Source: an uncultured Candidatus Actinomarina sp.
GTDB lineage: Bacteria; Actinomycetota; Acidimicrobiia; Actinomarinales; Actinomarinaceae
Assembly (NCBI GenBank): GCA_902519215.1
Contig: CABYIX010000011.1
Coordinates: forward strand, 1 to 34,101
DNA: 34,101 bases
Reading direction: 5' to 3'
The notes beneath the pieces are model-generated. The model ran no database searches. It had not been told where the DNA came from and saw nothing but the letters and a program-made list of their open reading frames with translations. Both the position numbers and the translations under genes were made by a program. Shown here piece after piece: positions 14,523 through 22,632 of the stretch; positions within the stretch are counted from its first letter, which is position 1, and the number at the start of each line of letters is the position of its first letter.

Positions 14523-14981
14523 CTAAATTTTAGCATGGTCCCAAGAGATAAACTTTGAAGGCTTAACAATAACAACTGACCTTTTAGGAGACTGAAGCCT
14601 CATCCCTTCAAGGTATTGAGCACTATCTTCACCTTTTATATATTTATCTCCGACAATTTCCATATACCTAATTACTTCTTTTTGATTATCCTCGCCATTT
14701 ATAATTTCCGTATCACCATAAGCTATAACTCCCTGTAGGTCTGAATATTGGATACCAGCTTCTGCTAAAACAGTAATTCTTGTATCTCTTTTTAAGTTAA
14801 GAATTTTTTGTGATTTTGTATAAGTATGAAAAATAAACCTTTCACCATCATAGAAATACCACATTGTTGACAGATGGGGACTGCCATCTTTGTTTATTGT
14901 TCCTATTTGTAAAGAAATTTGATTTTGAAGAAATGTAGTTATTTCTTCTTTAGACATTTTAATTTGATCTCTTAAACTCAT
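14523..14981 (-). CDS. PPOX-class flavin or F420-binding protein
   Basis: A 152-residue split-barrel protein of the pyridoxamine 5'-phosphate oxidase-like superfamily. Its start and first strands read FLQNQISLQIGTINKDGSPH, followed by STMWYFYDGERFIFHTYTKS and a NLKRDTRITVLAE segment, which together form the usual cofactor-binding barrel. Actinobacterial members often use F420 instead of FMN, and I cannot decide between them. It is not PdxH itself, being too short and lacking the C-terminal motif. A TATCAT box lies 6 nt before the ATG. The SemiSWEET gene follows 4 nt after its stop, so they form an operon. Confidence 0.82.
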   Translation of the reverse strand: MSLRDQIKMSKEEITTFLQNQISLQIGTINKDGSPHLSTMWYFYDGERFIFHTYTKSQKILNLKRDTRITVLAEAGIQYSDLQGVIAYGDTEIINGEDNQKEVIRYMEIVGDKYIKGEDSAQYLEGMRLQSPKRSVVIVKPSKFISWDHAKI

Positions 14982-14994
14982 TATTTAATGATAG

Positions 14995-15069
14995 TGGGCC
15001 TAGTTAGATTTGAACTAACGACCTCATCCTTATCAGGGATGCGCTCTAACCAGGCTGAGCTATAGGCCC
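14995..15069 (-). tRNA. tRNA-Ile (GAT)
   Basis: A full cloverleaf on the minus strand: acceptor GGGCCTA/TAGGCCC, D-arm AGCTCAGCCTGGTTAGAGC, anticodon stem ATCCC with loop CTGATAA (anticodon GAT), T-arm with GTTCAAATC, discriminator A. CCA is not encoded. Confidence 0.95.
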
Positions 15070-15158
15070 ATATGTCTAATTAACAATAGTCTATTGATAG
15101 AAATATTTAAATTTTTTTTTCATTTACTCTACAATTCAAGGCATAATATTAAAAGCGA

Positions 15159-15231
15159 GGGGATGTAGCTCAGCTGGAAGAGCACCTGCTTTGCAAGCAG
15201 GGGGTCGTGGGTTCAAGTCCCATCATCTCCA
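15159..15231 (+). tRNA. tRNA-Ala (TGC)
   Basis: Cloverleaf: acceptor GGGGATG/CATCTCC with one G-U pair, anticodon stem CTGCT/AGCAG-type with loop TTTGCAA (anticodon TGC), T-loop GTTCAAGTC, discriminator A. CCA is not encoded. A TAATAT box (15144-15149) lies 9 nt upstream. It is divergent from tRNA-Ile. Confidence 0.95.
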
Positions 15232-15251
15232 CAACAAGGTAATCTTATATT

Positions 15252-15437
15252 ATGGATAAAAAAGATTTAGAAAATTTATCTGCATCTGAACTTTCAGAGC
15301 TTAAAGATCAAATTGATGAAGTAATCACAAACCGTAGATATAGAAAAGTTTTGGCATCTACAAATACTAAAGCTGTAACTACAGCCTGGATTGTTATTGC
15401 TGTTTTAATATCCCTCTACAGATACCTAACTATGTAA
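15252..15437 (+). CDS. Small membrane protein with charged helical N-terminus, 61 aa
   Basis: The first 35 residues are charged and helical (MDKKDLENLSASELSEL onward), followed by a single membrane helix (TAWIVIAVLISLYRYL). The N-terminus resembles that of the unknown 166-residue protein at 3320. A TAATCT box sits 6 nt before the ATG, and the gene lies 20 nt after tRNA-Ala, so it may be leaderless or expressed from the tRNA transcript. Its TAA overlaps the next ATG as TAATG, indicating translational coupling. Function unknown. Confidence 0.65.
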   Translation: MDKKDLENLSASELSELKDQIDEVITNRRYRKVLASTNTKAVTTAWIVIAVLISLYRYLTM

Positions 15438-15667
15438 TGGAGTATTTAATTGCTTTTACAATTGGTTTATTTATTTTTAGATTTTTAAGAAATTCTATAT
15501 TCTCCCTAGCAAGCATTCCACCAGAGATTGACACAGATGATGTTGTTGAGATATCCCAATCATTTTTATGTAACAAATGCGGAACACAATTAACTATTAA
15601 TAGGCAATCAGTTGTTGTAAACGAACCACCAAAACACTGCAAAGAGGAAATGCAACCACTGGAATGA
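15437..15667 (+). CDS. Small membrane-anchored zinc-ribbon-like protein, 76 aa
   Basis: An N-terminal membrane helix (MEYLIAFTIGLFIFRFL) is followed by a linker and a C-terminal half with CNKCGTQLTI and PPKHCKEEM. The three Cys plus the adjacent His resemble a small zinc ribbon facing the cytoplasm. I recall similar short C-x-x-CG-T...HC-x-E-M proteins in Actinobacteria without known function. It is coupled to the preceding small membrane gene by a TAATG overlap, so the two probably act or are made together. Confidence 0.68.
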   Translation: MEYLIAFTIGLFIFRFLRNSIFSLASIPPEIDTDDVVEISQSFLCNKCGTQLTINRQSVVVNEPPKHCKEEMQPLE

Positions 15668-15694
15668 CTAAATTTAGTTGGGAACTTATTTTAG

Positions 15695-15949
15695 TTAATT
15701 ATAGTTTGTGGTCATTAGAAAACCACCACCTATTAATGCCAAACCACTCCACAAATACCACTTAGATACCGAACCTGGTAATAAAGTTAAATAGTTTAGA
15801 ACAATTAATAAAACCCCTATGACCATCAATGAAGTCATAGTTATTACATACCATCTAGGAGAAGGTCCTTTACCTGATGACATTTGAGTAGAAATATTCT
15901 TTGATTGAGTCGGCCTACTGTTTTTCGTTCTTTTTTTTGATACTGGCAT
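15695..15949 (-). CDS. crgA: Cell division protein CrgA
   Basis: An 84-residue protein with a basic, disordered start (MPVSKKRTKNSRP), the family motif GPSPRWY (residues 28-34), and two membrane helices at about 35-54 and 65-81 ending in GGGFLMTTNYN. CrgA is confined to Actinobacteria. It sits at the septum, where it helps organise FtsZ-dependent division and recruits peptidoglycan enzymes. In mycobacteria it lies near the PknA/PknB region, matching its place here downstream of a PASTA kinase. It is 19 nt from the end of mutY, and a TAAGTT box lies 7 nt before its ATG. It is the strongest taxonomic marker in the window. Confidence 0.92.
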   Translation of the reverse strand: MPVSKKRTKNSRPTQSKNISTQMSSGKGPSPRWYVITMTSLMVIGVLLIVLNYLTLLPGSVSKWYLWSGLALIGGGFLMTTNYN

Positions 15950-15968
15950 AATTTACAACTTAATATTA

Positions 15969-16799
15969 TTAAGAATTTATTTCAACAAGATTATTTTTCT
16001 TAATAGTAATTAATCCATCCTTTTCTAATGTACCAACAGCTTTTAAAAGCTTTACCTTATCTGTTTTAAGGTTTTTTTGTATCGTTTCTAATGAGGCTAC
16101 ATTTTCATTTAGTAATAGTTTTAACAAAGCCCCTCTAAGTTCCCTATTTGATCCTGAAAAAGTTTCTTGGGTTTTTTTTATTTTCACTATATTTTTTTCA
16201 CAGTTTTTTTCTAAAACACAAGTGCTACATAAAGGATTTTTGGTCTTACAAATCATACTGCCAAAATCCATAATTGCTTGATTTAAGTCTCTTGAGGAAA
16301 CTCCGTTTAGAAGGGGTTTTTTATTATTATGTACAAAATTCTCCACATCGTTTAGACCAAAATATCTTGAAAATACTCTATCAACATTTACATCCCTTGT
16401 TATTACTTTCTCACCATAAGCAAAGGACAATATTGCATTATTTGTATATGGCCCTACTCCAGGAAGGACCTCAAAGTTTGGGTATAGTTCATCAAATCCA
16501 TTTTTAGACAGTATTTTTGAAGACTCATAGAGCCTCTTGGCACGGTTATTGTAGCCAAGACCAGACCACAAAATTAATACTTTCTTGAGAGAAGAGGAAG
16601 CCATAGTTGCTGGATTTGGAAACTCCTCGATAAATAATTTGAAGTAGATATCCGCTCTGTCTAATTGTGTTTGTTGAGATATCGTCTCCAAAAGAAGAAT
16701 TTTCCATGGATCGTTAGTTTCTCTCCAGGAGTAGTCCCGTTTGTTGTTGTTATACCAATTTAAAATATCTCTTTTAAATTTTTTTGTTTTAGTTTCCAA
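15969..16799 (-). CDS. mutY: A/G-specific adenine DNA glycosylase MutY
   Basis: Removes adenine mispaired with 8-oxoguanine. The 276-residue protein has the HhH-GPD core: catalytic Glu38 in LLETISQQTQ, hairpin LPGVGPYT (112-119), catalytic Asp140 in VNVDRV, and an iron-sulfur loop with Cys at 184, 191, 194 and 200 (spacing 6-2-5). The usual C-terminal NUDIX-like 8-oxoG reader is absent. Instead, the last 55 residues look like a winged-helix (LRGALLKLLL...VGTLEKDGLITI), as I recall for actinobacterial MutY. The start is a TTG inside the end of the kinase gene (11-nt overlap), so the two are translationally coupled. Confidence 0.9.
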   Translation of the reverse strand: METKTKKFKRDILNWYNNNKRDYSWRETNDPWKILLLETISQQTQLDRADIYFKLFIEEFPNPATMASSSLKKVLILWSGLGYNNRAKRLYESSKILSKNGFDELYPNFEVLPGVGPYTNNAILSFAYGEKVITRDVNVDRVFSRYFGLNDVENFVHNNKKPLLNGVSSRDLNQAIMDFGSMICKTKNPLCSTCVLEKNCEKNIVKIKKTQETFSGSNRELRGALLKLLLNENVASLETIQKNLKTDKVKLLKAVGTLEKDGLITIKKNNLVEINS

Positions 16800-18558
16800 A
16801 ACTCAACTCAACAAAACCCTCAGGGTCTACAAACTCACCCTCTTGAGGGGACTGTTCACTGACCCTACCTCCAGTATCTCCACTAGCTGAGGGGAGAAGC
16901 CCAATATCTTGAAGAATATTTGAGGCTTCTTGGTATGTAAATCCAATCAGGTTAGGAACTTCAACTTTCAAGCCGAGTGAAACAATCACCTTTATTATTT
17001 GATCATTAGTTACTAGCTCACCAGATCTAGGTATAGTGTGTGAAACAAGCCCAACTGATACATTCTCCGAATACTCTTCAACAAACTCATACTCAAATCC
17101 AAGAGTTTCAAGAATTTGTATCGCATCTACAAGTGACTTTCTTGAAAGGTCACTTATTTCAATTAAGCTTGGTCCCGCAGAAATAACAAGATCCACAGTT
17201 GAATCCGGTCCCATTTTTGTTCCTGCAACTGGATTTTGGGAAATAATAAAACCTCGAGGAATGTTGTCATCATTAATTTCTAACTGTTGTCCAACAACAA
17301 ATCCACTTTCTTTTATAACGTAAACACCTCTGGCAATTTCTAAATCAACCACATAAGGTATTGGAAAAGCTTCGGGTCCAACAGAAACAATAATGGTTAC
17401 AAGAGTGTCAGGATTAGTAATAGTATTTGCAGTAGGCTGTGTACTAATGACAAATCCTGCTGGAACAAATGAATCAGCAGAGTTCTCTATACCCACAATA
17501 AATCCTAATTCTTGAAGGTCATTAAGAGCCTGTGCCTGTTCACTTCCAGTTAAATCAGGAATTTCTACTAAAGACGGCGCACCACCATCGACAGGTAAAC
17601 CTTCGAATATATTTGAAAGAGTCCAAACAGTTCCAAATACTAACATTATGGAAATCACCAATGCAGGGAGAGTAAACCTGAATTTTATTTTAGGATTTGT
17701 TAAATCAACTAGGTTTTCTTGAGTTTGATTAATTTGTATTTGTTTTCTTTGCTGAAGAAGCAAAGCTCTCAAATCTTCTGCAGATTTGAATCGATCATGG
17801 GGTCTCTTTTCAAGAAGTTTTAATACAGCATTTTCAAGTCCTTTTGGAGTATCTTTTCTAAACATTGAGAGCTTTTCCGGTTTGTCAGTTAAATGTTTTG
17901 TTGCTGTTGCAATTGGTGAATCACCAGAAAAAGGAGGTTTACCTGTAATCAACTCATAGAGAACTGTACCCAAAGAGTATAAGTCTGATTCAAAGGATAC
18001 AGGTTTTCCTTGAGCCTGCTCAGGAGAAATATAGCTTGCAGTACCAAGAACAGCTCCAGTTTTAGTAATATCACTCTCTTCATTCTGCAAGGAAACAATG
18101 CCAAAATCAGTAACTTTTACTTTTCCACTTGGTGTAATCATTATGTTGCCAGGCTTTATATCTCTGTGAACCAAGCCATGCTTATGAGCCTCTTTAAGGC
18201 CACTAGCTACTTGAGAACCGATATACAATATGTCGTTTAATCCCACAGTTCTGTTACTTGAAATAATAGATGTTAAAGTATTGCCTTCGATATATTCCAT
18301 AACGAAATAAGGCTCGTCTTCAATTCCCCAATCAAAAATTTGAACAATATTAGGGTGGTTTAAATTCGCAGCGGTTTGAGCTTCTCTTCTGAACCTCTCA
18401 ACAAATTTTTCCTGACTTACATAATTTGGCTTAAGGGTTTTTATTGCAACCGTTCTTTGAAGCTGCCTATCTTTTGCTTTATAAACAAAAGCCATACCAC
18501 CTTCTCCGAGGATTTCCTCGATTTCGTAACGGTCTTTTATAATTTGTCCTATTTTCAT
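16789..18558 (-). CDS. PASTA-domain serine/threonine protein kinase (PknB-like)
   Basis: A 589-residue transmembrane kinase. The kinase domain (about 1-275) has the Gly loop GEGGMAFVY (18-26), Lys40, HRDIKPGN and TDFGI, with GTASYISPEQAQG as the activation segment end. One membrane helix follows at about 296-318 (LPALVISIMLVFGTVWTL). The outside part holds four PASTA repeats of about 65 residues, beginning VEIPDLTG, FPIPYVVD, IEISDLSR and VEVPNLIG. PASTA repeats sense cell-wall fragments, and the family regulates growth and division. It lies 2 nt after the PP2C gene and overlaps mutY, so the kinase and its likely counteracting phosphatase are made together. The rodA and pbpA genes of the standard actinobacterial cluster are missing here. 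Confidence 0.94.
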   Translation of the reverse strand: MKIGQIIKDRYEIEEILGEGGMAFVYKAKDRQLQRTVAIKTLKPNYVSQEKFVERFRREAQTAANLNHPNIVQIFDWGIEDEPYFVMEYIEGNTLTSIISSNRTVGLNDILYIGSQVASGLKEAHKHGLVHRDIKPGNIMITPSGKVKVTDFGIVSLQNEESDITKTGAVLGTASYISPEQAQGKPVSFESDLYSLGTVLYELITGKPPFSGDSPIATATKHLTDKPEKLSMFRKDTPKGLENAVLKLLEKRPHDRFKSAEDLRALLLQQRKQIQINQTQENLVDLTNPKIKFRFTLPALVISIMLVFGTVWTLSNIFEGLPVDGGAPSLVEIPDLTGSEQAQALNDLQELGFIVGIENSADSFVPAGFVISTQPTANTITNPDTLVTIIVSVGPEAFPIPYVVDLEIARGVYVIKESGFVVGQQLEINDDNIPRGFIISQNPVAGTKMGPDSTVDLVISAGPSLIEISDLSRKSLVDAIQILETLGFEYEFVEEYSENVSVGLVSHTIPRSGELVTNDQIIKVIVSLGLKVEVPNLIGFTYQEASNILQDIGLLPSASGDTGGRVSEQSPQEGEFVDPEGFVELSFGN

Positions 18559-18560
18559 AA

Positions 18561-19214
18561 CTAAATCACATTTATTATTATTGCTGAAATATTATCTTTT
18601 GGGTTCTGTAGTAAAACTTCTCCAACTAAAGATTCTGCATTTATTCCATCTAAGAGTTTATTCTTTAAATATTCATCTCCTACTTCATTGTAAATTCCAT
18701 CCGTGCAAAGAAATACGACATCGCCAGAGCTTAATTGGAAATCTTTATTCTGAATTGTTAATTTTTCTTTTGATCCTAGAGCTTGTGTAAGAACATTCTG
18801 ATAACCTGGTACATTTTCATCTTCAGTTAGCTGGATCAAGTTTCTACTCGACAAAACATAACATCTACTATCTCCCACATGGGCTAATGACAGAGTTCCA
18901 TCTTGACTGATTTTAACAACAGTCATTGTAGTACCCATTCCTTTAGCATCATCATTGCTTGACTGGTATTCTAAAATATCTCTATTTGCAGTTTTTACAT
19001 AATCTGTGATGCTGTCAAAATCTCTATGCATTGTTTTAGAGGCAAGCTCACTTGCAACCTCCCCTTTTTTATGACCACCCAATCCATCAAAAACCCCAGC
19101 CTTAATGGATGTTTTAGAAGAACCTGACTCTAAAGGAAATATAGAATCCTCATTCTTTTTTCTTACTGGCCCACACTCACTCTTAACAGTCCAGATAAAT
19201 TTATATTTTTTCAT
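18561..19214 (-). CDS. PP2C-family protein phosphatase (PstP-like, minimal)
   Basis: A 217-residue metal-dependent Ser/Thr phosphatase. Motifs are NED near residue 21, GVFDGLGGH (41-48) with the metal-binding Asp43, GMGTTMTVV, LAHVGDSRCYVL, LCTDGIYNEV and the final PKDNISAIII with the last metal ligand. It lacks the membrane helix and extracellular tail found in mycobacterial PstP, so it is a short soluble form. It is the first gene of the run PP2C, kinase, mutY. A TATGAT box lies 9 nt before the ATG and a GAGGA close to it. It probably removes phosphates put on by the neighbouring kinase. Confidence 0.9.
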   Translation of the reverse strand: MKKYKFIWTVKSECGPVRKKNEDSIFPLESGSSKTSIKAGVFDGLGGHKKGEVASELASKTMHRDFDSITDYVKTANRDILEYQSSNDDAKGMGTTMTVVKISQDGTLSLAHVGDSRCYVLSSRNLIQLTEDENVPGYQNVLTQALGSKEKLTIQNKDFQLSSGDVVFLCTDGIYNEVGDEYLKNKLLDGINAESLVGEVLLQNPKDNISAIIINVI

Positions 19215-19340
19215 TCCTCAATAATCATAGTTGTGAAATGTATTAGTTTTCCTAGACTTAATAAAGAACTAAAATACACAGCGAAAGTTAAAAAACTAGT
19301 GAGACAATATGTTTATTAAGAAATACAAGCTTTACAGTTT

Positions 19341-20324
19341 ATGAAAAGTAGCATAATTAAAAATTTTGGAATAGGGGTTGTATTAGCTGTTGTTTTATAC
19401 ACTGCTACATTTTATTTTCAAGAGTTCAATAGAGCCAATGAATTTAATGAATTTTTAGAAGATGCCTCAACTATTTCAGAGTTGCACAGTACAAATGCAG
19501 TTAATTTCAGAGAAGTATTAGATTTCTCGGAAGTTGATAGAGAAAGTTTTGAGAGGTTGCTTGGTCAAATACAGTCTAACTCTCAAGAATCTTATCAATT
19601 ATTGCAAAATAGTAATATTGATTTTACTTCTAAGGAGAAGCAGCTTTTGGAGATTGCTACAAGTAGTTGGCTTGATGGTGTCGAGCTTTTTCAGGCCTCT
19701 ATTACGACGCTGATAGACAATCCAAGTACATTGAAAATTGAAGAGTCAATTGCGCAGAGCATTGTTAGTTTATCAATTGGTGATAAAGCATATGCAGAAT
19801 TTTTATTCTTAATAAAGCAGAATGCATCGATAGATGGAACCTTTTTGCCAAATTTCTATCAAATTGAATATATTGGACTTGAGGACAATTCATATAAGTT
19901 TGCTGACCTTCTTGTAGATAAAGCTAAGTCAAGTTCGGGAGGTTTATTTCTCCAAAAAAATCTAGCAATTACTGGCACGGAATTTACACCAATGCCAATT
20001 ACTTTCACTGAAGATGGAGCAGCAGTGCTTCTAGACGAACCAACAGCACTTCAAGTTGTCATCTCAAATGAAGGTAATGTAGAAATATATGATGTAGTTG
20101 TTCTGGTATTGGTTACAGATGAGTATGGAGAAACAGTATATGAGTTCCAAACAAAAATTAACTCCGTTGGACCTAAAGAAAGTAAAATTTTTCTATCCGA
20201 TACCATTAATATAGAAAAAGGTGTTGTACACGAATGGTTTGTAAAAATTGAAGAAATTGAAAAAGAAGAAGAGCTCACAGATAATGTATTATCTGTTTTT
20301 GGTTTTATTCCACCCGAAGGTTAA
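19341..20324 (+). CDS. Hypothetical membrane-anchored extracytoplasmic protein
   Basis: A 327-residue product with an N-terminal membrane anchor or uncleaved signal (FGIGVVLAVVLYTATFYF). A helical domain of about 160 residues follows, then a C-terminal beta domain (from about residue 220, containing TALQVVISNEGNVEIYDVVV) that looks like a CARDB/immunoglobulin-like fold for protein or surface contacts. No catalytic motif is seen. The stop is 3 nt before the serS start, so the two are probably cotranscribed, although a functional link is not obvious. It is divergent from the PP2C-kinase run, with 126 nt between. Confidence 0.68.
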   Translation: MKSSIIKNFGIGVVLAVVLYTATFYFQEFNRANEFNEFLEDASTISELHSTNAVNFREVLDFSEVDRESFERLLGQIQSNSQESYQLLQNSNIDFTSKEKQLLEIATSSWLDGVELFQASITTLIDNPSTLKIEESIAQSIVSLSIGDKAYAEFLFLIKQNASIDGTFLPNFYQIEYIGLEDNSYKFADLLVDKAKSSSGGLFLQKNLAITGTEFTPMPITFTEDGAAVLLDEPTALQVVISNEGNVEIYDVVVLVLVTDEYGETVYEFQTKINSVGPKESKIFLSDTINIEKGVVHEWFVKIEEIEKEEELTDNVLSVFGFIPPEG

Positions 20325-20327
20325 TCA

Positions 20328-21578
20328 ATGCTAGATCCTGCAATTTTAAAAAATGATATTGAAAGCCTAGAGCTTAATTTAGAACGAAGAAACCTAGATG
20401 TTGATTTGAAAGAGTTAACTGCTTTAGATGAACTAAGAAGAGAATTAAGATTTGAAGCGGAAAAGTTGAGATCTGAACAGAAGACTTTAGGTAAGCAAAT
20501 CGCATCCGCAGATGAGAAAACTAAAAATGAACTACTTGACCAAGCATCACAGATGAGTGAAAAGGTTAAAGAATTATTTGAAAAGGTAGATGTTGCTGAT
20601 AAAAATTTTATGGATATTTGGATAAAAATTCCAAATCTCATTTCAACCACTTCTCCTGATGGTATATCTGACAAAGAGAATTCTGAAATTAAGAAATTCG
20701 GAGAGATACGCAATATTAATAATCCTAAAGACCATCTTGAAATAGCAGAAAGTCTTGGATTGATTGATGTACAAAAAGCTTCTGAAGTTTCCGGTTCAAG
20801 ATTTTCTTACTTGTTTGGAGATTTAGTAAAAATTGAGTTCAATTTAGTCTTGTGGGCTATGCAGCAATTATCTGATAAAGGTTTTAAACCGACAATCCCT
20901 CCAGTTTTAGTTAGAGAAAATGCGCTTTATGGGACAGGTTTTTTTCCTGATGATGCTGAACAGGTTTATGAAATTCCTAATGACGATCTTTATTTAGTGG
21001 GTACATCAGAAGTTCCGCTTGCTGCATTACACTCTAATGAAATCTTAGATACTGCCACTCTACCAATAAGGTATGCAGGTTTTTCAACATGTTTTAGACG
21101 TGAAGCTGGAACATACGGAAAAGATACAACAGGAATTTTTAGAGTACATCAATTCGACAAAGTAGAAATGTTTTCATTTTGTGATCCTGAAAAATCTGAA
21201 GAAGAACATAAGTTTATCCTTTCAGTAGAAGAAGAGCTTTTGCAAGCTCTAGAAATCCCCTATAGAGTTGTAGATGTTTGTGCTGGCGATTTAGGTTCTT
21301 CAGCTTCAAAAAAATATGATATTGAAGCTTGGATTCCAAGTCAACAAACATATAGAGAAGTTACTTCATGCTCTAACACAACAGACTTTCAAGCAAGAAG
21401 GCTCAACATCAGAGGAAAAGCAGATGGAGAAACTAATGTTTTACACACCCTAAACGGCACTGCTATTGCTGTCGGAAGAATATTAATTGCTTTAATTGAA
21501 AACAACCAAACTGAAGACGGTAAAGTAGAATTTTCCGACAGTGTTGCTGAAATTATTGGTGTTAAAAACCTAAGCTAA
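20328..21578 (+). CDS. serS: Seryl-tRNA synthetase
   Basis: Charges tRNA-Ser. The 416-residue protein has the N-terminal tRNA-binding coiled coil (about 1-110, starting MLDPAILKNDIESLELNLER), then the class II core. Motif 2 contains FRREAGTYGKDTTGIFRVHQF, quoted as FRREAGTYGKDTTG plus IFRVHQF. Motif 3 is LNGTAIAVGRILIALIEN. The TSEV segment for serine binding is present (GTSEVPLAALH). Length and order match bacterial SerRS. Three tRNA-Ser genes lie about 1.1-1.4 kb downstream. The 3' end overlaps the convergent LysE-type gene by 9 nt. Confidence 0.97.
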   Translation: MLDPAILKNDIESLELNLERRNLDVDLKELTALDELRRELRFEAEKLRSEQKTLGKQIASADEKTKNELLDQASQMSEKVKELFEKVDVADKNFMDIWIKIPNLISTTSPDGISDKENSEIKKFGEIRNINNPKDHLEIAESLGLIDVQKASEVSGSRFSYLFGDLVKIEFNLVLWAMQQLSDKGFKPTIPPVLVRENALYGTGFFPDDAEQVYEIPNDDLYLVGTSEVPLAALHSNEILDTATLPIRYAGFSTCFRREAGTYGKDTTGIFRVHQFDKVEMFSFCDPEKSEEEHKFILSVEEELLQALEIPYRVVDVCAGDLGSSASKKYDIEAWIPSQQTYREVTSCSNTTDFQARRLNIRGKADGETNVLHTLNGTAIAVGRILIALIENNQTEDGKVEFSDSVAEIIGVKNLS

Positions 21579-22124
21579 TAACAAACTAGCAATCATACTT
21601 ATACCAAGCACAACATATGTTGCACGCGCAACTTTCTTGTTCTTTTCTAAACTGTTCTGAAGCTGTTCCCCAAGTATTAACCATATGCCTACACAAAAAG
21701 GCAATACTAAAAAATATATAAAAGCCCCTTGGTTATTTGTAATGTTAAATGCCGTAAGGCCCGACACAGCCATGACAACACCTTTTGGATTAATCCATTG
21801 GAAAAGACAGGCCTGTATAAATGTAAAAGGTTTCTCTACTGAAGACCCTTTTTTATTTGTAACTAGTGAAGTCGTGGCAACTCTATATGCAATGTATGTA
21901 ATAACCGCATAACCAACATACTGCAGATAGGTAAAAATTTCAGCTGGAACATAGGTAAGTAAAAAACCACCAACAAAAAACAAAAAAGTGAACCCTAGCC
22001 AAATTCCAAGAAAATGAGGTATTGAAGCTTTTCTACCAAATTTTATTCCAGAGGCCATAAGCAAAGAATTGTTTGGTCCTGGAGTAATTGCAGTTACAAA
22101 TGCGAATATGAAAAACTCAAACAT
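21570..22124 (-). CDS. LysE/RhtB-family exporter
   Basis: A 184-residue membrane protein with five or six helices. Its start, FAFVTAITPGPNNSLLMASG, carries the family motif TPGPN-x-x-x-x-x-x-G. A later CLFQWINPKGVVMAV segment is also typical. Members export basic or other amino acids and small metabolites; the substrate is unknown. A TAATAT box (22136-22131) lies 6 nt before the ATG, so the start is probably leaderless. It is divergent from tadA with 37 nt between starts, and its stop lies within the serS 3' end. Confidence 0.88.
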   Translation of the reverse strand: MFEFFIFAFVTAITPGPNNSLLMASGIKFGRKASIPHFLGIWLGFTFLFFVGGFLLTYVPAEIFTYLQYVGYAVITYIAYRVATTSLVTNKKGSSVEKPFTFIQACLFQWINPKGVVMAVSGLTAFNITNNQGAFIYFLVLPFCVGIWLILGEQLQNSLEKNKKVARATYVVLGISMIASLLLA

Positions 22125-22161
22125 TTGGCTATATTAACATCAACAATAGAATAAAAAGACT

Positions 22162-22620
22162 ATGAAATATACATCAAATGAAGACAAGATGAAAGTAGCT
22201 CTTGATGAAGCAAGAAAAGCACTTGATATTGATGAAGTCCCCGTGGGAGCAGCAATATTTGATAAAGACGATAATTTAATATGTGCAAATCACAATAGAA
22301 GAGAATTAGACCAAAACCCAATGTCCCATGCGGAAATTCTAGTTTTAGAAGAGGCTTCCAAGATTTTAGGTACTTGGAGACTAGAAGAGACAACTATAGC
22401 TGTAACTTTAGAACCTGATGCTATGTGTGCTGGTGCTATTTCTCTATCTAGAGTTAAAAAATTAATATATGGAGCTCAAAATGAAAAAGCGGGGGCAGCT
22501 TTTTCATTGTATAACATACCCCAAGACCCAAGATTAAATCACTTTGTTGAGATAAAAGATAATATACTTACCCATGAATCTGAAGCTATATTATCCTCTT
22601 TCTTTGACAGCAAGAGATAA
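22162..22620 (+). CDS. tadA: tRNA adenosine-34 deaminase TadA, with Cys-to-Asp change at the zinc site
   Basis: Converts A34 to inosine in tRNA-Arg(ACG). The 152-residue protein has His56-Ala-Glu58 (HAE) as zinc ligand and proton shuttle, and TLEPDAMCAGA with Cys89. In other TadA proteins this motif reads TLEPC-x-MC, so the first zinc-binding Cys is Asp86 here (GAT at 22417-22419). The rest, including NHNRRELDQNPMSHAEI and SRVKKLIYGA, looks intact, so it is probably active with Asp as ligand. The substrate tRNA-Arg(ACG) gene lies 317 nt downstream. A TAGAAT box precedes the ATG by 9 nt. The promoter of the tRNA cluster begins inside its last codons. Confidence 0.9.
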   Translation: MKYTSNEDKMKVALDEARKALDIDEVPVGAAIFDKDDNLICANHNRRELDQNPMSHAEILVLEEASKILGTWRLEETTIAVTLEPDAMCAGAISLSRVKKLIYGAQNEKAGAAFSLYNIPQDPRLNHFVEIKDNILTHESEAILSSFFDSKR

Positions 22621-22632
22621 CTAAAATAGAAT
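22604..22632 (+). promoter_or_regulatory. Strong sigma70-type promoter of the tRNA cluster
   Basis: TTGACA (22604-22609), a 17-nt spacer and TAGAAT (22627-22632) form a near-consensus promoter. The -35 lies within the last codons of tadA. The expected start near 22640 is about 8 nt before the first tRNA-Ser, in keeping with stable RNA expression. Confidence 0.75.

Noticed and set aside
14995-15231. tRNA-Ile and tRNA-Ala pair as a remnant of an rRNA operon
   Set aside because: They are divergent, and no rRNA sequence flanks them; actinobacterial rRNA spacers often lack tRNAs, so free copies are ordinary.
15959-15973. CTTAATA-T-TATTAAG palindrome between crgA and mutY as an operator
   Set aside because: Purely A/T-rich apart from its ends and overlaps the mutY stop; likely chance at this base composition.
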